A stretch of DNA of 64,000 bases, from contig NZ_CADFDB010000003.1 in assembly GCF_902832845.1 (NCBI RefSeq), positions 387,265 through 451,264 of the forward strand, written 5' to 3'. Shown piece after piece: positions 58,701-64,000 of the stretch (positions are counted from its first letter, which is position 1; each line of letters starts with the position of its first letter). Origin of the DNA: Burkholderia metallica. Lineage in GTDB: Bacteria > Pseudomonadota > Gammaproteobacteria > Burkholderiales > Burkholderiaceae. A program made the position numbers and the translations under genes. Below the pieces are notes generated by a model. The model saw nothing but the letters and a program-made list of their open reading frames with translations. It was not told the origin of the DNA and did not search any database.

Positions 58701-61027
58701 TCGACTCGACCGTGACGGGAGGCGGGCTCGCGGCCGGCGCGACGTCGATCGCGGTGGGCGGCTCGGGCAAGGGGATCGACAACCAGGGGACGAACGCGAC
58801 GATTACGCTGTCCGGCACGCAGATCGGCACGACCGGCGGCGGCGCCGACGGCTTGTCGTCGACGGGCGCCGGCGCACGCATCGCGGCCGATGCGGCAACC
58901 GTCGTCCGGACCACCGGCGACCACGCGCGCGGCTTCTTCGTGTCGGGCGCGGATTCGACGCTGACGGCCGACGGGACGACCGTCGCGACGACTGGCGCGA
59001 ATTCCGCCGCGGTCGTGACGAACGACGGCGCGACCGCGGTGCTGTCGGGCGCGAAGCTCACCACGGCCGGCGCTGCCGCCGACGGCCTCGTCGCGCAGAA
59101 CGGCGGCCGCATCGGCGATACGGGCTCGACGATCGTCAGCGGCGCCGGCAACGGCGCCACCGCCGACAGCGGCGGCGTGCTCGCGTTGACCGGCACGACG
59201 CTCAAGGGCGCGACGGCCGGCGTGCTGGCCTCCGATACGCTCGGGAACGGCGCGACGAGCACCGTGCTGGTCGACGGCGGCAGCGTCGCGTCCGTCAGCG
59301 GGCCGGCCTTCGCCGTGCGCGGCGGCACGGCCGACATCGCCGTGCGCAACGGCACGGTCGTGACGGCCGGCAACGGCACGCTGCTCGACCTGTCGAACGG
59401 CGGCAACGCCACCTTCACCGCGTCGGCCGTGAATCTGGCAGGCGACATCGTTTCCGATGCATCGAGCACCGGCAACGTGTTCCTCGCGAACGGCACGACG
59501 CTGACCGGCAAGATCGACCCGGTCGCGCTGAGCGTCGACCCCACCAGCACGTGGCGCATGACGGGCAGCTCGGTGCTGAGCAGCCTGAACAACGCGGGCC
59601 TCGTCGCGTTCGCCGCACCGACCGGTGCGCCGACGCTCGCGGGCAGCTACAAGACGCTCACGACGGGCAGCTACGTCGGCAACGGCGGCACGATCGCGCT
59701 CAACACGTTCCTCGGCGCCGACGCATCGCCGACCGACCGGCTGATCGTGAACGGCGGCACCGCAAGCGGCACGACGGGCCTGAAGATCGCCAACACGGCC
59801 GGCACCGGCGCGCAGACGAAGGGCGACGGGATTCCGGTGGTCGTCACGGCCAACGGCGGCACGACCACCGCATCGGCGTTCCAGCTCGCGGGCCCCGTGC
59901 AGGCGGGCGCGTACGAGTACCGGCTCTATCGCGGCGGGCAAGGCGACGCGAACGGCTGGTACCTGCGCTCGCAGCTCGATCCGTCGAACCCCGACGACCC
60001 GATCCACCCGTCCGGCGACGGCGATGGCAACGGGAACGGCAACGGCGGCACGCTCGCGTACCGCCCGGGCGTCTCGGGCTACGCGCTCACGCCGCTGCTC
60101 AACGCCGACTACGGCTTCTCCACACTCGGCAAGCTGCACGAGCGCGTCGGCGACATCTACAACCTCGAAAAGCAGCAGCCCGGCAATCGCGACGGCGTAT
60201 GGGGGCGCATCGGCGGCCAGAGCCTCGACGCGAACGCGGGCCGCTTCTCGGCCGACGAGCGCACGTTCTTCGCGCAGTTCGGCAAGGACTGGACGCTCGA
60301 CCAGGCACCGAACGGCGGCGGCAGCACGCACGCGGGCGTGACGGCCAGCATCGGCGTGTCGAACGCGAGCTTCAGCGACATGGCGCGCGCCGATACGGCC
60401 AACCTGTCGACGTCGACGGGCTCGGTCGAGATGCATGCGCAGAGCGTCGGCGGCTACTGGACGAAATACCTGTCCGACGGCACGTACTTCGACAGCGTCG
60501 GGCAGGTCACGCACTACGGCAACCGCTATCGCGACAGCTACGGCAACGAGGCGTCGCAGAACGGCTTCGGCGTCGCGCTGTCGCAGGAAGTCGGCAAGCC
60601 GTTCGCGATCGGCGGCCTGCCGGTCGCGGTCGAGCCGCAGGCGCAGCTGATGTATCAGTACCTGAAGCTGAACGGGTTCAACGACAACGTGTCGGCGGTA
60701 TCGGGTACGACGACGAATGCGCTGCGTGGCCGCGTCGGCGTGCGCATCTTCCGGCCGAACCTGCAGTCGGATTCGGGCGGCGGCGCTGCCACACCGTACT
60801 TCACGGCAGACGTGCTGCACGACTTCCTGTCGCCGGGCCAGACCGTCGTCGGCGGCACGCCGTTCGCAACGCACCTCGGCCGCACGTGGTACGAGCTCGG
60901 GGTCGGCGTGACCGCGAGCTTCGGCAAGTCGGGCGAGCTGTACGCGAACGCGAAGATCGCGCGCAACATCGGCGGCGACTACCGGCGCGGCATCGTCGGG
61001 CAGGTCGGCTACCGCTACAGCTGGTAA
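55766..61027 (+). CDS. Large autotransporter with ESPR signal and beta-barrel
   Basis: The 1753-residue outer-membrane protein begins with GTG behind AGAGAGGGG. Residues 1-28 are an extended signal peptide region (MNHSFRSIWSETTGCWVAAAETARARGK), core RSIWSETTGCWVAAAE, followed by a normal signal core cleaved near AYA69. The passenger (70 to about 1400) is Gly/Thr/Ala/Asn-rich with repetitive NxGTI and TGAGS-type turns, as in beta-helix adhesins. A DGNGNG linker (about 1410-1428) leads to the barrel domain (about 1470-1753), which ends with the aromatic pattern GYRYSW. Likely an adhesin or other surface protein; no protease triad is obvious. Confidence 0.92.
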   Translation: MNHSFRSIWSETTGCWVAAAETARARGKRSGRPSGTGRRAAHAATRRTSLRIAALGAALAALSAGPAYASTCGNGSAVASGGTCALGSFSPTVNDDLVGATTVSGGDRVGLTGAWTGATGDMGYTPMPLGSTSIISGNPNQPLVSLGGKTQSVGTPDSITGGRTSVATYDSSAFVASTAGSTVVQVYHDVNGDQYVNTRFGTVANSGGTLDVSIGSPGSAPTAAGNAITIAAKQTDLTYADGTGSTPSVINWNSRNQIWFITGDYLASGGPVGTVELDVPAYAGTFKAFDGSTWTVTDAASLAAYNDFLVRSVQSGALGSQAAYDTAFGQAVTITPQTFEYANNVSPGDKNALPRNYPTAMHGTGANATLHIGKDGQIDFRGSNTIDESAAVVAENGAHFINDGRLSGDFTLVRLLSGASGVNNGTISSGYTSGDNVATGGSTRPDNFGLDTYVEGSGVYANGAGTTFVNNGVMNVGAWDLVHNRPDLQNYAVAATDGARASNAGTINVGVNATTLDSQVIGGLVAGGSFTNEAGGTIYLGRAAQYDAGAPEAVNDVALSTHAYGILLGASGTASNLGTIVIGSQTQNGAALASIGSSSGTLSNAGAIVVNGAAAGTPLANVGMLAANTAATVTNTGTITLNGVNGIGIMVVGTGTNATAATSTGTIDVAGGLDPASGTRNYGVWAEGPLAKATLDGALNLTGTGAIGAHARSGATIDVGANAVPAFMSGTNQIGFYAYGAGSKINVAAQHLSVDTDDSTLFRVAGGAAYTGTSMAGALTTDVNGQRAHGVLATDTGTVLSTGNATYNVNGANGIAIAVEGGAQGTIDAGATINLNAGGAIAGVVDGQAHDLAGANAGAPVATTLTNHAAVTSSTAGVTGFVAQNLGTLENRDTVLLTGAGSTGVVIGTLGTVNNASTIRVSDGTGALVQGASATLANTGSIEADDGIAGVRLTGAGASVALSGAGTVTANGSADGVLIDSTVTGGGLAAGATSIAVGGSGKGIDNQGTNATITLSGTQIGTTGGGADGLSSTGAGARIAADAATVVRTTGDHARGFFVSGADSTLTADGTTVATTGANSAAVVTNDGATAVLSGAKLTTAGAAADGLVAQNGGRIGDTGSTIVSGAGNGATADSGGVLALTGTTLKGATAGVLASDTLGNGATSTVLVDGGSVASVSGPAFAVRGGTADIAVRNGTVVTAGNGTLLDLSNGGNATFTASAVNLAGDIVSDASSTGNVFLANGTTLTGKIDPVALSVDPTSTWRMTGSSVLSSLNNAGLVAFAAPTGAPTLAGSYKTLTTGSYVGNGGTIALNTFLGADASPTDRLIVNGGTASGTTGLKIANTAGTGAQTKGDGIPVVVTANGGTTTASAFQLAGPVQAGAYEYRLYRGGQGDANGWYLRSQLDPSNPDDPIHPSGDGDGNGNGNGGTLAYRPGVSGYALTPLLNADYGFSTLGKLHERVGDIYNLEKQQPGNRDGVWGRIGGQSLDANAGRFSADERTFFAQFGKDWTLDQAPNGGGSTHAGVTASIGVSNASFSDMARADTANLSTSTGSVEMHAQSVGGYWTKYLSDGTYFDSVGQVTHYGNRYRDSYGNEASQNGFGVALSQEVGKPFAIGGLPVAVEPQAQLMYQYLKLNGFNDNVSAVSGTTTNALRGRVGVRIFRPNLQSDSGGGAATPYFTADVLHDFLSPGQTVVGGTPFATHLGRTWYELGVGVTASFGKSGELYANAKIARNIGGDYRRGIVGQVGYRYSW

Positions 61028-61050
61028 CGCGCGCGGGCAGCGGACGAAAA

Positions 61051-61080
61051 AAAACCGCCCGGCACGCGCCGGGCGGTTTT
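61051..61080. terminator. Bidirectional terminator between autotransporter and gltL
   Basis: A 13-bp stem (61051-61063 with 61068-61080) with loop ACGC has A runs before and T runs after, so it ends both convergent genes. Confidence 0.93.
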
Positions 61081-61118
61081 CGTTTCGGCGCACCTGCGGC
61101 GCCGACCAGCGCGAACGC

Positions 61119-61844
61119 TCAGTGCAGGATCTTCGCGAGGAAGTCCTTCGCGCGCTCCGACTTCGGATTCGAGAAGAAATCGTCCTTGCGGTCGTCCTCG
61201 ACGATCGCGCCCTTGTCCATGAAGATCACGCGGTGCGCGACCTTCTTCGCGAAGCCCATCTCGTGCGTGACGACCATCATCGTCATCCCTTCCTGCGCGA
61301 GTTCGACCATCACGTCGAGCACTTCGTTGATCATCTCGGGATCGAGCGCGGACGTCGGCTCGTCGAACAGCATCGCGATCGGGTCCATCGACAGCGCGCG
61401 CGCGATCGCGACACGCTGCTGCTGGCCGCCCGACAACTGGCCCGGATACTTGTGCGCGTGCGCCTTCAGGCCGACGCGATCGAGCAGCTTCATCCCCTTC
61501 TCGTTCGCCTCGTCCTTGCCGCGGCCGAGCACCTTGACCTGCGCGAGCGTCAGGTTCTCGGTAATCGACAGGTGCGGGAACAACTCGAAATGCTGGAACA
61601 CCATCCCGACCTTCGAGCGCAGCTTCGACAGGTTCGTCTTCTTGTCGCCGACCGACTGGCCGTTCACGAGGATCTCGCCCTGCTGGAACGGCTCCAGGCC
61701 GTTCACGGTCTTGATCAGCGTCGACTTGCCCGAACCCGACGGGCCGCACACGACGACCACTTCACCCTTCTTGACCTCGGTCGTGCAGTCGGTGAGAACC
61801 TGAAACTGGCCGTACCACTTCGAAACGTTCTTGATGGAAATCAT
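61119..61844 (-). CDS. gltL: Glutamate/aspartate ABC importer ATPase GltL
   Basis: The 241-residue ATPase has Walker [10 protein letters not shown], the signature LSGGQQQR, Walker [13 protein letters not shown] and the switch His in VVTHEM, as in the polar amino-acid (GltL/GlnQ) group. It is the last gene of the operon and starts in the gltK stop (ATGA). Confidence 0.96.
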   Translation of the reverse strand: MISIKNVSKWYGQFQVLTDCTTEVKKGEVVVVCGPSGSGKSTLIKTVNGLEPFQQGEILVNGQSVGDKKTNLSKLRSKVGMVFQHFELFPHLSITENLTLAQVKVLGRGKDEANEKGMKLLDRVGLKAHAHKYPGQLSGGQQQRVAIARALSMDPIAMLFDEPTSALDPEMINEVLDVMVELAQEGMTMMVVTHEMGFAKKVAHRVIFMDKGAIVEDDRKDDFFSNPKSERAKDFLAKILH

Positions 61845-62518
61845 CGTGTGACCTTTTTCTGGAGACTCTTGACGAGAACAGACGCCAACGAGCAAATCAC
61901 GAAATAGCATGCGCCGGCGAACAGGACCATCTCGACGGTCGTGCCGTCGCGATCGCCAATGTTGGCGGCCGTGCGGAAGAAGTCCGCGAGACTGATCACG
62001 TACACGAGCGACGTATCCTGGAACAGCACGATCGCCTGCGTGAGCAGCAGCGGCACCATCGCGCGGAACGCCTGCGGCAGAATCACGAGGCGCATCGCCT
62101 GCGCGTAGTTCATGCCGAGCGCGAACGCGGCGTTCACCTGCCCGCGCGGCACCGACTGGATGCCGGCGCGGATGATCTCGGAATAATACGCGGCTTCGAA
62201 CAGCGAGAACGCGACCATCGCCGATGCGAGGCGGATGTCGATCGTCGGCGACAACCCGAGCACGCCCTGCAGCAGCTGCGGCACGATCAGGAAGAACCAC
62301 AGCAGCACCATCACGAGCGGAATCGAGCGGAACACCGTCACGTAGCCCTTCGCGAACCACGCGAGCGGCTTGACGCCCGACAGCCGCATCAGCGCCAGCA
62401 GTGTGCCCCAGACGATCCCGACCACGATCGCGATCAGCGTGATCTGCAGCGTGACGACCGCCCCCGTCCACAGCGTCGGCAGCGCGCCGGGAATACTACT
62501 CCAGTCGAACTGATGCAT
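61841..62518 (-). CDS. gltK: Glutamate/aspartate ABC importer permease GltK
   Basis: The 225-residue permease begins [20 protein letters not shown] and has five spans with the EAA-like loop [21 protein letters not shown] 62518 overlaps the gltJ stop by one base (TGATG). It forms the membrane channel with GltJ. Confidence 0.95.
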   Translation of the reverse strand: MHQFDWSSIPGALPTLWTGAVVTLQITLIAIVVGIVWGTLLALMRLSGVKPLAWFAKGYVTVFRSIPLVMVLLWFFLIVPQLLQGVLGLSPTIDIRLASAMVAFSLFEAAYYSEIIRAGIQSVPRGQVNAAFALGMNYAQAMRLVILPQAFRAMVPLLLTQAIVLFQDTSLVYVISLADFFRTAANIGDRDGTTVEMVLFAGACYFVICSLASVLVKSLQKKVTR

Positions 62519-63258
62519 CACTTGCCTCCGATATAGCCGGGCAGCCGCGTACGGCCTTCGATCCAGCGCATGAGCGCCATCACGACGAGGTTGATCAGCA
62601 CGTAAGCGAGCGTGACCGCGATGAACGACTCGTACGTCTGCGCGGTGTAGTCGACGAGCTGGCGCGCCTGCGCGGACAGGTCGAGCAGGCCGATCGTCGA
62701 CGCGACCGCGGAATTCTTGAAGATGTTCAGGAATTCCGACGTGAGCGGCGGCACGATGATCCGGTACGCGACGGGCAGCAGCACGTAGCGGTACGTCTGC
62801 CATTGCGTGAAGCCCATCGCGAGGCCGGCGGCGCGCTGGCCCTTCGGCAGCGCGTTGATCCCGGAGCGTACCTGTTCGCACACGCGCGCGCCCGTGAACA
62901 GGCCGAGACAGACGATCGACGCGGTAAAGAACTGCGTGCCGGGCGGCAACTGCTTGATCCAGGTGCCGATCGACACGGGCAGCAGCTCGGGTATCACGAG
63001 ATACCAGATGAAGAACTGCACGATCAGCGGAATGTTCCGGAAGATCGACACATACGCGGTGCCGATCGCGGACAGCCATTTGTTCGGCACGGTGCGCAGC
63101 ACGCCGAACAGCGAACCGACGATCAGCGCGATGACCCAGGCGACGAGCGACACTTCGATGGTCACCCGGAAGCCGGACATCAGCCATCCGAAATAAGTCG
63201 TCGGCTCGCCAGTCGATACGGGGCTCAGGAAGATGCCCCAGTTCCAGTGGTAAGACAT
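62518..63258 (-). CDS. gltJ: Glutamate/aspartate ABC importer permease GltJ
   Basis: The 246-residue permease begins [22 protein letters not shown] with a GGAG site eight bases before ATG 63258; a TTG at 63264 is an unlikely alternative. Spans and the loop [19 protein letters not shown] are typical. It is separated from gltI by 84 bases holding a strong hairpin. Confidence 0.95.
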   Translation of the reverse strand: MSYHWNWGIFLSPVSTGEPTTYFGWLMSGFRVTIEVSLVAWVIALIVGSLFGVLRTVPNKWLSAIGTAYVSIFRNIPLIVQFFIWYLVIPELLPVSIGTWIKQLPPGTQFFTASIVCLGLFTGARVCEQVRSGINALPKGQRAAGLAMGFTQWQTYRYVLLPVAYRIIVPPLTSEFLNIFKNSAVASTIGLLDLSAQARQLVDYTAQTYESFIAVTLAYVLINLVVMALMRWIEGRTRLPGYIGGK

Positions 63259-63273
63259 GGGCAAGACTCCAGC

Positions 63274-63309
63274 AAAAAGAGACGGAAGAAGCGTGGCCTC
63301 TTCCGTCTC
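63274..63309 (-). terminator. Intercistronic terminator/attenuator between gltI and gltJ
   Basis: A perfect 11-bp stem (63279-63289 with 63299-63309) and 9-base loop is followed on the minus strand by TTTTT. It lies inside the operon, so it should lower permease and ATPase expression relative to the binding protein, or stabilise the gltI message. Confidence 0.85.
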
Positions 63310-63342
63310 ATGAGCGTCATTTCTGCATCAACGGCCGTTCGG

Positions 63343-64000
63343 TCAGTCGAGCGCCTTGTCGTTCGGGTTCGCGTACAGCTTCTTCATCGACTCGGACAGC
63401 GGGAAGTTCAGGTTCAGCCCCTTCGGCGGGATCGGGTTCTCGAACCACTTCGCGTAGATCTTCGCGGCTTCGCCCGACTTCTCGACTTGCGAGATCGCGT
63501 CGTCGACGACCTTCTTGAAGTCGGCATCGCCCTTGCGCATCATGCAGCCGTACGCTTCTTCCGATTGCGGCGTGCCGACGATCACCCACTCGCCCGGCTG
63601 CTTCGCCTTCGCGCGCTCGCCCGCGAGCAGCGCGTCATCCATCATGAACGCGACCGCGCGGCCCGATTCCAGCGTGTTGAACGAATCGCCGTGATCCTTC
63701 GCGCTGATGATGTTCATGCCCATCTGCTTGTCGTTGTTCATCTTGCGCAGCAGGCGCTCGGACGTCGTGCCGGCGGTGGTCACGACCGTCTTGCCCTTCA
63801 GGTCGGCGAAATCCTTGACGCCCGAATCCTTCTTCGTCATCAGGCGCGTGCCGATCACGAAGATCGTGTCGGAGAACGCGGCCTGCTGCTGACGCTCGGC
63901 GTTGTTGGTCGTCGAGCCGCACTCGATGTCGACCGTGCCGTTCTGCACCAGCGGAATGCGGTTCTGGGACGTGACCGGGATGTTCTTCACCTGCAGGTTC
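63343..64000 (-). CDS. gltI: Glutamate/aspartate ABC importer binding protein GltI (5' end outside the window)
   Basis: These 219 codons are the C-terminal part of a periplasmic solute-binding protein of the polar amino-acid family. Seen are the VTSQNRIPLVQNGTVDIECGSTTNN ligand region (core NRIPLVQNGTVDIECGS), DFADLKGKTVVTTAGTTSE and AYGCMMRKGD. The frame is still open at base 64000, reading NLQVKNIPVTS, so the internal GTG at 63990 is not the true start. Signal peptide and promoter lie beyond the edge. Confidence 0.95.
   Translation of the reverse strand, partial: NLQVKNIPVTSQNRIPLVQNGTVDIECGSTTNNAERQQQAAFSDTIFVIGTRLMTKKDSGVKDFADLKGKTVVTTAGTTSERLLRKMNNDKQMGMNIISAKDHGDSFNTLESGRAVAFMMDDALLAGERAKAKQPGEWVIVGTPQSEEAYGCMMRKGDADFKKVVDDAISQVEKSGEAAKIYAKWFENPIPPKGLNLNFPLSESMKKLYANPNDKALD

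Noticed and set aside
56000-59900. Tandem DNA repeats in the autotransporter passenger
   Set aside because: The protein is repetitive in composition but I see no exact tandem DNA repeat unit.
55708-61803. 2031-codon frame overlapping the autotransporter in another frame
   Set aside because: Arg-rich low-complexity sequence, a by-product of the codon bias of the autotransporter gene, which has signal peptide and barrel in its own frame.

Overview
The window (G+C-rich, strongly third-position GC-biased) reads as a piece of the main chromosome of a Burkholderia, most probably a member of the Burkholderia cepacia complex. The gene orders oxyR-katG, queA-tgt-yajC-secD-secF, dusB-fis-purH-ruvC-ruvA-ruvB, rplM-rpsI-erpA, dtd-tyrS/anmK and gltIJKL, together with many TACAAT-type -10 boxes just ahead of start codons, fit a beta-proteobacterium. 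Assignment to genus is inference from gene content and protein sequence; no database was searched.

Layout. 1-5.0 kb, minus strand: start of katG (cut by the window edge), two tiny ORFs in the oxyR-katG gap, oxyR and recG. 5.1-11.4 kb, plus strand: queA, tgt and the Sec accessory operon yajC-secD-secF. 11.4-12.3 kb is a decayed islet: a frameshifted LysM-type cell-wall-hydrolase (effector-like) remnant, an overlapping LprI-family lysozyme-inhibitor gene and a broken fragment of an S41 peptidase. 12.4-25.1 kb: intact S41 peptidase, MHS-family transporter, a cytochrome b561-YceI-YceI operon, a pqiA1-pqiA2-pqiB-pqiC envelope lipid-transport operon, a Gcr-family membrane protein and a THUMP RNA methyltransferase. 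25.2-29.4 kb is a regulatory accessory stretch: arsR-SRPBCC pair, VOC protein, WYL regulator, and a nitrilase divergent from a LysR regulator. 29.5-36.9 kb: Nudix-mnmA, a decayed HxlR-type regulator, an FMN glutamate-synthase-like protein, a GST, pepP-ubiH. 37-43.6 kb: dusB-fis-purH-ruvCAB and a DUF2236 protein. 43.7-50.3 kb: ParB-like lipoprotein, phosphatase, dtd-tyrS, anmK, erpA, rpsI-rplM. 50.5-55.3 kb: small secreted protein, a candidate anti-Shine-Dalgarno small RNA, OsmC, the RNase P RNA, DUF3025-pyrC and a class II amidotransferase. 55.2-61.1 kb: an AT-rich 520-bp control region and a 1753-residue autotransporter. 61.1-64 kb: gltL-gltK-gltJ-gltI glutamate/aspartate ABC importer, gltI cut by the right edge.

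How genes work together. Many neighbours are translationally coupled by ATGA/GTGA overlaps (pqi genes, Nudix-mnmA, dusB-fis, dtd-tyrS, pyrC-DUF3025, gltJKL). QueA and Tgt act in the same tRNA queuosine pathway; SecDF-YajC drive protein export; RuvABC resolve Holliday junctions; Pqi proteins bridge inner and outer membranes. Convergent genes often share a bidirectional terminator (33.5, 51.7, 61.06 kb).

The most noteworthy unexplained items are a roughly 92-nt minus-strand RNA gene near 50.9 kb with a near-consensus promoter, a 5' hairpin, an exposed run of CCUCC motifs and a terminator; the 11.4-12.3 kb effector/immunity graveyard fused to a duplicated S41 fragment; an ArsR-type operator embedded between -35 and -10 boxes; and an intercistronic terminator separating gltI from gltJKL.
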